A stretch of 64,000 bases of DNA. Source: Desulfosporosinus meridiei DSM 13257. Lineage in GTDB: Bacteria > Bacillota > Desulfitobacteriia > Desulfitobacteriales > Desulfitobacteriaceae. The first letter of the stretch is position 1. The number at the start of each line of letters is the position of its first letter. The translations under genes were made by a program, and so were the position numbers. The stretch lies in assembly GCF_000231385.2 (NCBI RefSeq), contig NC_018515.1, positions 3,926,501-3,990,500 of the forward strand, read 5' to 3'. Under the pieces are notes generated by a model. That model made no database searches. It was not told where the DNA came from and worked only from the letters and a program-made list of their open reading frames with translations. Below are positions 46,947 through 56,998 of the stretch, one piece after another.

Positions 46947-47868
46947 TGCCGGACCCTCCTATCAGTAAATAAATCAATGCCATACGGATTGCTACACCAT
47001 TCGTGACTTGACGCTCAATCAAGGCGTCGACCCCATTAGCAACATCATCGGAAATTTCAACCCCTCTATTCATCGGGCCGGGGTGCAACACGATGCTTTG
47101 TTTGCCTGTTTTCTTGAGACGCTCTGTGGTCAAGCCATACAGGTGGCTATATTCACGGAGACTGGGAAAGAGTCCGCTTTTCTGTCTTTCAAGTTGGAGG
47201 CGAAGGGCCATAACGATATCCGCTCCGGGTAAAGCACTGTCTAGATCATGAGTCATGTTAACTCCCAATCCTTCCATTTCAGCGGGAACAAGCGTCGGAG
47301 GTCCGGCCAAAGTCACATTTACCCCCATCTTTTGCAGACACCAAGCATTACTTCTAGCAACCCTAGAATGTAAAACATCCCCCACAATGACCACGTTCTT
47401 ACCTTCTAGCTCTCCCAAATGTTCCTGCATCGTAAATATATCCAGTAATGCTTGGGTTGGGTGGGCATGCTGCCCATCACCTGCATTAATGACTGCCGGG
47501 TCTAAGATATCTGCTAAAAACTTCGCTGAACCTGAACTAGGATGCCTCAGTATCACGACATCAGCTCTCATTGCCTGAATCGTCTTTGCTGTATCATATA
47601 AGCTCTCTCCTTTACTTACACTGCTCTGAGCAACTGCAATACTTGTTGTATCAGCCCCTAAAACCTTCGCAGCCATTTCAAAGGAGGTTCGAGTCCTTGT
47701 ACTTGCTTCATAGAAAAGATTAACTACTGATTTTCCTTTTAATGTAGGCAATTTTTTTATTGGACGCATTAAAATCTCTTTCATCACTTTTGCAGTATGC
47801 AAAATATGACGGATTTCCTCCACACTCATATCCTCAATCGCTAGAATATCTTTACGCTGCCACTTCAT
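46933..47868 (-). CDS. pyrB: Aspartate carbamoyltransferase catalytic subunit
   Basis: 311 residues. Carbamoyl phosphate-binding motif STRTRTSFE (about 57-65) and HPTQALLD (about 137-144). No pyrI regulatory subunit gene is present, consistent with Firmicute enzymes controlled at transcription by PyrR. It heads the enzyme part of the operon. The leader carries a PyrR attenuator and a palindromic element. Confidence 0.97.
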   Translation of the reverse strand: MKWQRKDILAIEDMSVEEIRHILHTAKVMKEILMRPIKKLPTLKGKSVVNLFYEASTRTRTSFEMAAKVLGADTTSIAVAQSSVSKGESLYDTAKTIQAMRADVVILRHPSSGSAKFLADILDPAVINAGDGQHAHPTQALLDIFTMQEHLGELEGKNVVIVGDVLHSRVARSNAWCLQKMGVNVTLAGPPTLVPAEMEGLGVNMTHDLDSALPGADIVMALRLQLERQKSGLFPSLREYSHLYGLTTERLKKTGKQSIVLHPGPMNRGVEISDDVANGVDALIERQVTNGVAIRMALIYLLIGGSGNVVA

Positions 47869-47931
47869 GAAGAAACCTCCCTAATTTTTTCCATTCTTAT
47901 TATTTCTAAACAGTTTGTGATTATTCTCTTT

Positions 47932-48115
47932 GAAAGTAAGGGGAATTGCACGTTCACACACGTTCCATTCACTCGCTCGCTGGATACTGAAGCTATTACG
48001 CCAACCTCCGGGTAGTTCAGGATGTGAACCTCGGCGTAATATTTGCTTCAGTATCAGCACTCGCTTTACAGTGAACTCCACTAAAGTGTTCACTTAGCAA
48101 TATCCCCTTAGTTTC
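47932..48115. repeat. 184-base imperfect palindrome in the pyrB leader
   Basis: Outer arms GAAAGTAAGGGGAATTGC (47932-47949) and the complement near 48097-48115 match imperfectly. Inner arms are exact: GATACTGAAGC (47983-47993) with GCTTCAGTATC (48045-48055), and ATTACGCC (47995-48002) with GGCGTAAT (48033-48040). The 30-base tip contains a GTTCA/TGAAC mini-hairpin. No reading frame is evident. It has the form of a miniature inverted-repeat element, and is transcribed with pyrB if the attenuator is read through. Confidence 0.65.
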
Positions 48116-48136
48116 TGGAAGACCGGGTAAAAATGT

Positions 48137-48234
48137 AAAAATCCTCGTCCCAAAAGGGAGAGGATTTAAAAATAGGCATAGCCTACTATATCCAACTCAC
48201 CCCTTGGTTATCTCTCTGGATAACATTTAAAGGG
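48137..48234 (-). promoter_or_regulatory. PyrR-binding attenuator of pyrB
   Basis: The minus-strand RNA downstream of pyrR carries a PyrR box at 48234-48201 with the core TTATCCAGAGAGATAACCAA. A terminator follows at 48168-48137 with AAATCCTC/GAGGATTT arms and a T-tract. This is the second of two attenuators in the operon. Confidence 0.87.
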
Positions 48235-48244
48235 AACCGGTTGA

Positions 48245-48982
<738 letters not shown>

Positions 48983-48996
48983 AATTCTTGTTCCCT

Positions 48997-49025
48997 AGTT
49001 TACTTTAGCTTTGCTTAAAAGTCAA
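48997..49025 (-). promoter_or_regulatory. Sigma-A promoter of the pyr operon
   Basis: -35 TTGACT (49025-49020) and -10 TAAACT (49002-48997) with a 17-base spacer, just ahead of the pyrR attenuator. Confidence 0.8.
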
Positions 49026-49067
49026 TGCACTAATTCAAATGCCGGAATTTATTGAGTAGTCTCTCAA

Positions 49068-50039
49068 CTAGCGCATTTTTTCAAGCAGAGCGGCAAACTT
49101 ATTCGGCAGAGGCGACCCGAAACTCATCCATGACCCATTGCGCGGATGCTCAAAACCTAAATGAGCTGCATGAAGCATTTGACCTTGTATTCCAAATTGA
49201 TTCTTCTTAGGACCGTATACCGGATCCCCTATAATCGGGTGTTTTATATAAGCCATATGTACGCGTATCTGATGGGTTCGCCCTGTCTCTAAGCAAACTT
49301 CCAAATATGAAGTATCACCGAAACGTTCAACAACGGTATAATGTGTCACAGCCTGTTTCGAATTCTGCATAACCACCGCCATGCGTTTTCGATCAGAAGG
49401 ATCACGGCCAATTGGGGCATCGACGGTTCCTGATGGCTCCGTCATGACCCCGTGAACCAGGGCCAAGTATTTTCTCTCCATGGAATGTGCTTTAAGCTGT
49501 GCCGCAAGACCTTGGTGTGAAAAGTCGTTCTTGGCCACCACCAAAATCCCCGATGTATCCTTGTCTATGCGGTGTACAATCCCCGGTCGCAACACTCCAT
49601 TGATTCCGGAAAGGTTATCACAGTGGTATAGTAAAGCATTAACCATCGTTCCCGTCCAAGCCCCGGGAGCCGGATGAACTACCATTCCTTGAGGTTTATT
49701 GACAACTAAAACATCCTCATCCTGGTAAATAATCTCCAGGGGAATATTTTCCGGTGTAGCCGAAGATTCTCTTGGAGCCGGAATAGTGACTTTTACTAGA
49801 TCCCCTTGGCGTATTTTGTAATTCGATTTTCTAGCTAACCCATTAACAAGTACCCATTCTTTTGTGATTAGACCCTGAACGAAAGAACGGCTTTTTTCTA
49901 AAACTTCAGTTACTCCAAGATCTAAGCGAACTCCTTCAGGAAGTTCAAACACTTGCTCGCAAGAAGGTATATGTTCATCTTCATCCAATCCGCAATCGGA
50001 GCAATCTAATCCTGAATTATTTGTTGAATCAATTAACAC
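49068..50039 (-). CDS. rluD: RluD-family 23S rRNA pseudouridine synthase
   Basis: 323 residues. An S4 RNA-binding domain (about 40-100) is followed by the RluA-type catalytic domain with the Asp in HRIDKDTSGILVVAKN (about 155-170). The first about 30 residues are acidic and carry four cysteines (CSDCG pattern), unusual for the family. The start at GTG 50039 is not secure; GTG within QVFELP is an alternative that would remove that part. It makes pseudouridine in helix 69 of 23S rRNA in the known enzymes. Follows lspA. Confidence 0.92.
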   Translation of the reverse strand: MLIDSTNNSGLDCSDCGLDEDEHIPSCEQVFELPEGVRLDLGVTEVLEKSRSFVQGLITKEWVLVNGLARKSNYKIRQGDLVKVTIPAPRESSATPENIPLEIIYQDEDVLVVNKPQGMVVHPAPGAWTGTMVNALLYHCDNLSGINGVLRPGIVHRIDKDTSGILVVAKNDFSHQGLAAQLKAHSMERKYLALVHGVMTEPSGTVDAPIGRDPSDRKRMAVVMQNSKQAVTHYTVVERFGDTSYLEVCLETGRTHQIRVHMAYIKHPIIGDPVYGPKKNQFGIQGQMLHAAHLGFEHPRNGSWMSFGSPLPNKFAALLEKMR

Positions 50040-50090
50040 TCTTCATACCCCAATACCTAGTTTTTCACGGTGAGAGCTAAATGCAGTTCA

Positions 50091-50564
50091 CTACTCATCA
50101 TTTACATCAAGTTCAGATCTCCTTGAGGCTCTCTCATCCCGATAAATAGCCAGCAACAGTAATCCTACCCCTACAACAATCATACTATCAGCGAAGTTAA
50201 ACACATACGGCCAAATCTGAAAATCAAGATAGTCTACAACCCGTCCTATAACCAGCCTATCGTACAAATTCCCCAGTGCTCCGCCTCCAATTATCCCTAA
50301 TGCCAGTCTAGTAATCCTCTCATGGCGCGGTATACGATATTGCCCATAAACCACACCTCCAACAACCAGAACCGCTGTAAGGATAAAAATCCAAGTTCGG
50401 CCCGCCATCAGACCAAAAGCTGCACCTGGATTCAAGACATAGGTCAAATGGAATATCCCGGGGAAAACTTTTAGCGTTTCGCCCGGAATAAAGTATGTTT
50501 GAATTAAAACCTTTAGAAAACGATCAATACCCCAAACCCCAATTATTGCAAGCCAAACTAACAA
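50091..50564 (-). CDS. lspA: Lipoprotein signal peptidase
   Basis: 157 residues, four membrane segments. It cleaves signal peptides of lipoproteins. Motifs: NPGAAFG, NLYDRLVIGRVVDYLDF (first catalytic Asp) and FNFADSMIVVG (second). I prefer TTG 50564, with GGGAGGG six bases upstream; it gives MLVWLAIIGVWGIDRFLK, the standard N terminus. ATG 50594 and TTG 50621 give longer forms without a clear binding site. Confidence 0.93.
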   Translation of the reverse strand: MLVWLAIIGVWGIDRFLKVLIQTYFIPGETLKVFPGIFHLTYVLNPGAAFGLMAGRTWIFILTAVLVVGGVVYGQYRIPRHERITRLALGIIGGGALGNLYDRLVIGRVVDYLDFQIWPYVFNFADSMIVVGVGLLLLAIYRDERASRRSELDVNDE

Positions 50565-50625
50565 CAGATTCCCTCCCACTATTCTTTCCCTCATCTTAAC
50601 ATAGGGTTTTAAGTGGGGCAAATAA

Positions 50626-51300
50626 TTATGTTTGTCCGTGCTCTTTACTATAATGAATGGTGTTTAAGCGCCCTTCCGGTTCCCGTTGAGTTTCTATGGT
50701 TTCAATAAATTGGACTGAGCCAATAGTCTCGTCCGAATCTTCATATAGATTATTAGGATCGGAAATATTCCGGTTAGTTCCCAAGTCCTGAAGAGTATCT
50801 GCAGTCCCATAGCGTGCCACTGCCTGCCATGAATCCTCACCATCAAACATTACCCGATCGGTACCATCATTAAAAGTCCTGGAAAAAGGACGATTTAAAA
50901 TTTCATTTTCCACTGGTTCTCGATGCAGGGAGTGTTGCTCTTCCTTTTCTTCCTCACGGCTGCATTTAGCACATACTGTCGTATAAGGCAAAACCTCAAG
51001 ACGTTCATAGGGAATTTGTTGGCCACAATGCTCACATTTAGCATAGTTTCCTTTTTCAAACCTTTCCAGAGCATTGTCAATAGCTCCAATTCTATGACTT
51101 AGGCGATCATGTTCGGCAATATCACGTGACCGCTGGTACAATTCGCTTCCAACATCTGCAGGATGATTATCCACGAGGGATAATTCTCCTAATGAATCTT
51201 TCATACTTCCTTCAAATAATTCAGCGGCAGTTTCCATAACTTCACTTCGTTCTTCATGTAATGTATTGATCAATTTATCATATCGCTTTTGATCTTTCAA
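50626..51300 (-). CDS. yteA: YteA-family TraR/DksA-type zinc finger protein
   Basis: 224 residues. A coiled-coil-like N-terminal half is followed by a four-Cys zinc finger (CEHCGQQ ... CAKC, about 91-115) and a low-complexity acidic C-terminal third. The family binds RNA polymerase or is sporulation-linked in B. subtilis (YteA); role here is inferred. Symbol is by similarity. Placed before lspA, as in many clostridia. Confidence 0.85.
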   Translation of the reverse strand: MKDQKRYDKLINTLHEERSEVMETAAELFEGSMKDSLGELSLVDNHPADVGSELYQRSRDIAEHDRLSHRIGAIDNALERFEKGNYAKCEHCGQQIPYERLEVLPYTTVCAKCSREEEKEEQHSLHREPVENEILNRPFSRTFNDGTDRVMFDGEDSWQAVARYGTADTLQDLGTNRNISDPNNLYEDSDETIGSVQFIETIETQREPEGRLNTIHYSKEHGQT

Positions 51301-51324
51301 TTATCTTCGCCTCCTACTCCAAAT

Positions 51325-51675
51325 TTAGGGTTGATTAACATATCTGCTTAATTCCGCAATCAATCCTCCTATTACTGGCAGGTTCAGAACTACTATCCGT
51401 TTTAAAATAAAATAGGCAAATCCAGCCAGCAAACCTGCTCCCAGGGCAGTTCCCAATCCTCGCAAAAGACCAACCCCAAAATTAATCCATAGCATTCTTC
51501 CCGGCCGATTTAAATAAGAAATATAATCAGCTAGTCTCATTTTTTCCAGAGTTTCTGCCAACAAAGCAACTTGATGGTTCAATCCCGCTAACTTCTGAGC
51601 ATTAATAGAATCCGTTTCATCGTTACTTATCGAGAGTTCCATGGTCGGTTTATTCTCTTCTTTCGAAACGGCCAC
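51325..51675 (-). CDS. Small DUF5665-like membrane protein
   Basis: 116 residues. A polar N terminus, then ADYISYLNRPGRMLWINFGVG and a glycine-rich hydrophobic segment (about 66-90), then a second (about 92-108). This matches the DUF5665 pattern, function unknown. GTG start behind GAGGTGATAAC. It precedes yteA by 24 bases, so probably one transcription unit. Confidence 0.75.
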   Translation of the reverse strand: MAVSKEENKPTMELSISNDETDSINAQKLAGLNHQVALLAETLEKMRLADYISYLNRPGRMLWINFGVGLLRGLGTALGAGLLAGFAYFILKRIVVLNLPVIGGLIAELSRYVNQP

Positions 51676-51801
51676 GTTATCACCTCACGTTAAACATCTT
51701 TTTTATTGTTCCCACAGCTTTGTAATTTACACTGATTCATTTAAAATATAATAATCTTAAAAAATTCAGTAATTAAGCTAATTATGGCTTCTAATTCAAA
51801 T

Positions 51802-51845
51802 AAAAGGGTTGTAATTAACCTTTAGAAGTTAATTACAACCCTTTT
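51802..51845. terminator. Bidirectional terminator downstream of the PduL-type gene
   Basis: Perfect 18-base-pair stem AAAAGGGTTGTAATTAAC with its complement around CTTTAGAA, with A- and T-tracts at the ends. It lies between the PduL-type gene and the DUF5665-like gene. Confidence 0.9.
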
Positions 51846-51913
51846 AAAAAACATGCACTACTTATAGCCTAAGAGCTTCCCACATAGATAAAAACAAGGT
51901 TTATATTCTTCCA

Positions 51914-52492
51914 CTAGGGAAGACATACCTCAAGCAATTGTCCGTTTACTAAACTAAAAGCATTCCCTTCGTCAGTGTCTACATGCAAGTCAAGAGCGTA
52001 ATCAGGGCTTACCCGAACTAATACTTGATCAAGAATTCCGCCCCGAGAACCAGGGACAATAGCTCGGATATATTGCCCATCGTCGAGTTTATACTTCTCA
52101 GCATCTTGCGGACTCATATGAAGATGTCGGGCAGCAATAATAACACCTTTATTCATGTGAATCCTTCCCTTTGGACCTTCAACATCAATGCCGGGCGTTT
52201 CTTCAATCTTTCCAGAATCGCGGACTGGCGGTTTTACCCCAAGTTTAAAAGTATCTGTAGCAGTAAGTTCAACTTGAGAAGCTTTTCGGGCAGGCCCCAA
52301 AACCCGAACTCCCGCAATTGCACCTTTGGGTCCAATGAGCGTAACAGTTTCTTCACTGGCAAATTGACCAGGTTGACTAAGATCTTTCATCTTTGTTAAA
52401 GAGTATCCCTCACCAAAAAGAGCCTCAATATGATCATGCGACAGATGGATGTGGCGATTAGATATTCCGACGGGAACTTTAAAGGTTTCCAT
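51914..52492 (-). CDS. pduL: PduL-type phosphate propanoyltransferase/phosphotransacetylase
   Basis: 192 residues. Two His-rich zinc sites are visible: NRHIHLSHD (about 13-21) and ARHLHMSPQDA (about 119-129). It interconverts acyl-CoA and acyl phosphate. No microcompartment shell genes are near and there is no obvious N-terminal encapsulation peptide, so it is likely a free cytoplasmic acetate/propionate enzyme. It stands alone, with comB some 200 bases upstream. Confidence 0.88.
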   Translation of the reverse strand: METFKVPVGISNRHIHLSHDHIEALFGEGYSLTKMKDLSQPGQFASEETVTLIGPKGAIAGVRVLGPARKASQVELTATDTFKLGVKPPVRDSGKIEETPGIDVEGPKGRIHMNKGVIIAARHLHMSPQDAEKYKLDDGQYIRAIVPGSRGGILDQVLVRVSPDYALDLHVDTDEGNAFSLVNGQLLEVCLP

Positions 52493-52699
52493 AAGTTCAT
52501 CTCCCTCCTATCAAATAGTAATGCCACCGTGCGAAATAGAATATATCAAGTTTTTAAGCATCGGCAGAAGTTCTAAAATACCTTACACTTATTATACCTA
52601 TTTCGATACGTTACGACAAATTACTATTTATTCAGTTGATTTCGGCAAGTAGATGAATTACGAAATTACATAAAAATTTGATATCAGGTACAAGAATTC

Positions 52700-53431
52700 T
52701 TACTCTCCTGTCAACCAAACTATTTCTCCCTCTTGAACCACCGGAACAATTGGTAAAATATTTGGAGTTGAGCAATACTCTATGTCTCGTTCAAAGCCCA
52801 AGGATATAAGTTTTTTCCCATGAACTGAGTTCCGAATCCTATCTGTAAGATGATCTTCAGAGCTTCGATATAACAGGCGTGCAGCTTCACCTAAATCGTT
52901 TAGCAAAATCTTTGATCCCAAAGAATCAATTAACATCCCGGCGCAAAGAGTATCCGGCAAGTCAAAACGTTCTTCTGTACCTGCACAAAACACTACTATT
53001 CCTTTTAACCTATTTCGATTCTCAAATTCTCTGTGTACAGCTAAAACAATACTATGCATATTGATAAACGAAGCCATCCAAATCATTGGGGCAGCAATAG
53101 AATCTCGTATAGCTCGAGTGCCATTCGATGTAGTCAAAATTACTCTTCTGCCTCCTACTTTTTCGGGAACATAGTCAAAAGGAGAGTTTCCTAAATCAAA
53201 GCCCTCAATGATCAGCGAATCACGCTCACCCCCTAATAATGAGCCGGGGAGCGTTAAACGTTTCTCTAAGGCTTCCTCTGAGGTAAGCACCGGGACAATG
53301 GCTTGGCAGCCATTGGCTAGTGCCGTCACAATGGTACTTGTTGCTCTCAAAACATCAATCACGATGACTAATCTATCTTCTAAATAGGGAATTCGTGGAG
53401 ACCCTGTACTCGGCAATACTTCGATTTGCAT
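52700..53431 (-). CDS. comB: ComB-like 2-phosphosulfolactate phosphatase
   Basis: 243 residues. The motif VIDVLRATSTIVTAL (about 24-38) and TTSNGTRAI (about 100-108) mark the ComB family, which hydrolyses 2-phosphosulfolactate. In methanogens it belongs to coenzyme M synthesis; many Bacillota keep comB alone, sometimes for sulfolactate formation. No comA or comC gene is in the window. GGGGTGATC precedes ATG. Family assignment is firm, physiological role is not. Confidence 0.85.
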   Translation of the reverse strand: MQIEVLPSTGSPRIPYLEDRLVIVIDVLRATSTIVTALANGCQAIVPVLTSEEALEKRLTLPGSLLGGERDSLIIEGFDLGNSPFDYVPEKVGGRRVILTTSNGTRAIRDSIAAPMIWMASFINMHSIVLAVHREFENRNRLKGIVVFCAGTEERFDLPDTLCAGMLIDSLGSKILLNDLGEAARLLYRSSEDHLTDRIRNSVHGKKLISLGFERDIEYCSTPNILPIVPVVQEGEIVWLTGE

Positions 53432-53589
53432 GCGATCACCCCATTCCTTTATTATTATATAACTTTATGGACAATCCTTTTATAATTCAACTTTTTCTGA
53501 CTTAATTCCTGCATAATTTCTTTAAAATCCTTAATTTCCGATTTCTTTTAATAACATGCTTTTATAAAGCTTTTTGTATTGAAAAGAAT

Positions 53590-53619
53590 AGACACAGAAT
53601 ACATAAGCATTCTGTGTCT
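53590..53619 (-). terminator. Terminator of the gcv operon
   Basis: AGACACAGAAT/ATTCTGTGTCT perfect 11-base-pair stem, 12 bases beyond the gcvPB stop, followed by ATTCTTTTC on the minus strand. Confidence 0.85.
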
Positions 53620-53631
53620 AAAAATGATTTA

Positions 53632-55095
53632 TTAAGACTCTTTACGCCAACGTAAGTTTGGTTTTCTGACGGCACTTACTTCATCCAAACGGGTTACAAA
53701 TGTGGTATAGGGGGCGTTCTTTACCAGATCCGAATCATTCCGAGCTTCTTCAGCAATCTTAATTAGAACTTCAGCAAACTTATCTAGTGTTTCAATGCTT
53801 TCAGTTTCTGTAGGCTCTATCATCATAGCCTCTTCAACAATTATCGGGAAATAAATAGTTGGAGGGTGATAGCCATAGTCTAACAAACGTTTTGCAATAT
53901 CTAAGGTGTGTACTCCCGTTGACTTAAGGTTCTTAGGGGTAATAATAAATTCATGCATGCAGACGCGTTCAAAGGGGAGATAATAATGGTCTTTAAGAAT
54001 ACTCATAAGATAATTGGCATTCAAAACTGCATTTTCTGAAGCTGACCTTAATCCCGCCCCGCCAAGGCTACGAATGTAGGCATAGGCCCTTACAAGTACT
54101 GAAAAATTTGCATAAAAAGAGCGTACACGTCCTATAGATAAAGGCATATCATTTTTAAGTGTAAAGACTCCATCTTCGGACCGTACAACCAGTGGTTTAG
54201 GAAGATAAGGAATCAGAAATTCCTTAACCCCAACCGGTCCAGACCCCGGCCCTCCGCCCCCATGGGGTGTTGAAAAGGTTTTGTGCAAATTTAGATGGAC
54301 AACATCAAAGCCCATATCCCCCGGACGGGCAATACCCATTACAGCATTTGTATTCGCTCCATCGTAGTATAATAACCCGCCCACATCATGAACCAACTTG
54401 GTTATTTCTAAAATATTTTCATCAAATAGACCCACAGTGTTAGGATTTGTCAGCATCAGAGCCGCAACCTCGTCATTTAGAACCTCTTTCAAAGCTTCAA
54501 GATCCACCCCACCACGTTCATTGGAGGGAATTTGAATTATTTCGTACCCGGCCATTGCAGCTGTAGCGGGATTTGTTCCATGAGCCGAATCTGGAACTAC
54601 GACCTTTGAACGTTTGGTGTCTTGGCGATGATCGTGATAGGCTTTGATAATTAGTATCCCTGTCATTTCTCCGTGGGCTCCGGCGGCTGGTTGAAGTGTA
54701 AACCCATCCATTCCGGTTAATTCACAAAGATCCTCCTGTAACTCTGCCATAAGCTGTAAAGCTCCTTGAGTCAGCGACTCCGGCTGATAGGGATGCAGAG
54801 CAGTAAAACCTGGAAGGCGGGACAACATTTCATTAACCTTTGGATTATACTTCATCGTACAAGACCCTAGAGGATAAAACCCAGTATCAACACCATGATT
54901 GAAGGTAGACAGGTGAGTAAAGTGACGGACAGCGTCTACTTCAGAGACTTCCGGAAGCAACGGTTCTTGCTTACGCAATAAACTCTCAGGTATGAGATTT
55001 TCAATAGGAACTTCCGCTACATCACAGGCAGGTAGACTTACTGCAGTTCGTCCATCGGCACTTAGATCAAAAATTAGCGGTTCTAAAACTTTCAC
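53632..55095 (-). CDS. gcvPB: Glycine dehydrogenase (decarboxylating) subunit 2
   Basis: 487 residues. PLP-binding Lys is in [15 protein letters not shown] (about 269-283). Together with GcvPA it forms the split P-protein that decarboxylates glycine and moves the aminomethyl group to GcvH. It overlaps gcvPA by four bases. Split P-protein is typical for Firmicutes. Confidence 0.96.
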   Translation of the reverse strand: MKVLEPLIFDLSADGRTAVSLPACDVAEVPIENLIPESLLRKQEPLLPEVSEVDAVRHFTHLSTFNHGVDTGFYPLGSCTMKYNPKVNEMLSRLPGFTALHPYQPESLTQGALQLMAELQEDLCELTGMDGFTLQPAAGAHGEMTGILIIKAYHDHRQDTKRSKVVVPDSAHGTNPATAAMAGYEIIQIPSNERGGVDLEALKEVLNDEVAALMLTNPNTVGLFDENILEITKLVHDVGGLLYYDGANTNAVMGIARPGDMGFDVVHLNLHKTFSTPHGGGGPGSGPVGVKEFLIPYLPKPLVVRSEDGVFTLKNDMPLSIGRVRSFYANFSVLVRAYAYIRSLGGAGLRSASENAVLNANYLMSILKDHYYLPFERVCMHEFIITPKNLKSTGVHTLDIAKRLLDYGYHPPTIYFPIIVEEAMMIEPTETESIETLDKFAEVLIKIAEEARNDSDLVKNAPYTTFVTRLDEVSAVRKPNLRWRKES

Positions 55096-56432
55096 TGGAT
55101 TTCCCCCAATCTGGCCACTAGCCGATCAATATCTGCTTTTGATTTCGTTTCTGTTACACAGAAGAGGAGATGGTGATCGAGTTCCGGATAGAAACGAGCC
55201 AGATCAAGCCCACCAATAATTTTATTTTCTAAGAGTACTTTATTAATTTTCGCAGGTTCAATTTCAGTCTTAATCACAAATTCATGGAAAAACGGCCCAG
55301 AAAAAAACAAGCTCATCCCAGGTAGTTTAGAAATTTCTCGAGCAGCATAGTGGGCATTTTGCAGATTTAGATAGGCCATTTGTTTTAGTCCTATTTTACC
55401 TAAGGCACTTAAATGCATTGTAAAAGCAAGGGCGCAAAGCGCTTCATTCGAGCATATGTTTGAAGTCGCTTTTTCCCGTCGAATATGTTGTTCACGTGCC
55501 TGAAGAGTTAAAACATATCCTCGCTTTCCAGATTTATCAGTTGTAGCCCCAACTATTCGCCCAGGCATACGACGGACAAACTTATCTCGGCATGACAAGA
55601 ACCCCAAGTATGGCCCACCATAATTCAGCGGGTTTCCGAAAGGCTGACCTTCACCTACTACAATATCAACCCCACACTCACCCGGAGACTTAACCAGTCC
55701 TAATGAAACTGGGTTAACAGAGACAACCACTAAGGCACCCTTGGCATGAGCCATCTGGACAACTTGTTCCACATTTTCTAGACCGCCAAAAAAGTTGGGA
55801 GTTTGAACAAGTACGCCTGCAATATCTTCTTGCAATACAGCATCTAAAGCCGCCTGATCCATTACACCTTCTTTGAAAGGAACTTCAATTATTTCTACAC
55901 CCCGAGGCGGCAAATATGTTTTCAAGACTTCACGATATTCCGGATGCACCGTAGTCAAAACTAACACTTTATTTCGCCGTGTAGCATCACAGCTCATAAG
56001 AGCTGCTTCTGCTAGTGCCGAAGCTCCATCGTACATGGAAGCATTCGTGACATCCATTCCCGTCAATTCACAAACCAAGGTTTGATATTCATAAATTGCT
56101 TGAAGGGTTCCCTGACTAATCTCAGGTTGATAAGGTGTATAGGCTGTGTAGAACTCTGAGCGCAACAATAATTGGTCAATGAAGCTGGGAATGTAATGTT
56201 CATAAGCTCCAGCTCCCAAAAATGAACTATACTCTTCGACAGTTTTATTTAAAGCCGCCAAACCTTTGACCTGTTTGACTAATTCTTGCTCCGACATCCC
56301 TCCAGGAATAGCCAGCGCACGCTGCAAACGGACTTCCTGGGGAATATCTGCAAAAAGATCATCAAGTGACTTAGCCCCGATACGGGCTAAGAGCCGTTCT
56401 TTTTGGCTGTCCGTATTCGGTACGAAGTTCAT
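55092..56432 (-). CDS. gcvPA: Glycine dehydrogenase (decarboxylating) subunit 1
   Basis: 446 residues. N-terminal half of the P-protein, with [26 protein letters not shown] and [13 protein letters not shown] regions typical of the family. It has no PLP lysine but forms the active site interface with GcvPB. One base separates it from gcvH. Confidence 0.95.
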   Translation of the reverse strand: MNFVPNTDSQKERLLARIGAKSLDDLFADIPQEVRLQRALAIPGGMSEQELVKQVKGLAALNKTVEEYSSFLGAGAYEHYIPSFIDQLLLRSEFYTAYTPYQPEISQGTLQAIYEYQTLVCELTGMDVTNASMYDGASALAEAALMSCDATRRNKVLVLTTVHPEYREVLKTYLPPRGVEIIEVPFKEGVMDQAALDAVLQEDIAGVLVQTPNFFGGLENVEQVVQMAHAKGALVVVSVNPVSLGLVKSPGECGVDIVVGEGQPFGNPLNYGGPYLGFLSCRDKFVRRMPGRIVGATTDKSGKRGYVLTLQAREQHIRREKATSNICSNEALCALAFTMHLSALGKIGLKQMAYLNLQNAHYAAREISKLPGMSLFFSGPFFHEFVIKTEIEPAKINKVLLENKIIGGLDLARFYPELDHHLLFCVTETKSKADIDRLVARLGEIQ

Positions 56433-56433
56433 T

Positions 56434-56820
56434 CTAATGTTCCTCCTGTGCTAAAAATGTCTCATATTCCTCAACGGACATCATACTTTCCAGCGGAGCT
56501 AAATCTTCAGCCTCAACCTTAATCAACCAGCCCTCTCCATAGGGGTCAGAATTTAATAAATCAGGTGTATCCATAACTGAAGTGTTCACTTCTACAACTT
56601 TTCCACTCACAGAAGCAGAGATGTCAGATACAGCTTTAACTGATTCAACTGTACCGTAAGATTTTCCGGCGGTTACCGTTGTTCCTACATCCGGGAGCTC
56701 GACAAACACTACGTCTCCAAGGCTTTTTTGGGCGTGGTCTGTTATACCAAAAGTTATAATGTTTCCTTCAACCTTTGCGTATTCATGCTCTTTGTTATAC
56801 TTTACATCAACTGGATTCAT
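56434..56820 (-). CDS. gcvH: Glycine cleavage H protein
   Basis: 128 residues. The lipoyl Lys is in [11 protein letters not shown] (about 64). It carries the aminomethyl group between P and T proteins. No lipoate-attachment or lpd genes are in the window. A 178-base gap upstream to gcvT shows only AT-rich sequence. Confidence 0.97.
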   Translation of the reverse strand: MNPVDVKYNKEHEYAKVEGNIITFGITDHAQKSLGDVVFVELPDVGTTVTAGKSYGTVESVKAVSDISASVSGKVVEVNTSVMDTPDLLNSDPYGEGWLIKVEAEDLAPLESMMSVEEYETFLAQEEH

Positions 56821-56998
56821 TTAAATCATCCTCCTCAAATTTTAATTATTTTGTCCAAAGGGGATTAGCAACATCCATTAGTAATACTAAATGTGTATGG
56901 CTAGATGAATTTTATTTAAGCAATTAGCACGAGTAAAACTACTAGATTATTTTTAGCTATGCGATACTGGATAATACTTTATCAGATACTACACCAGA

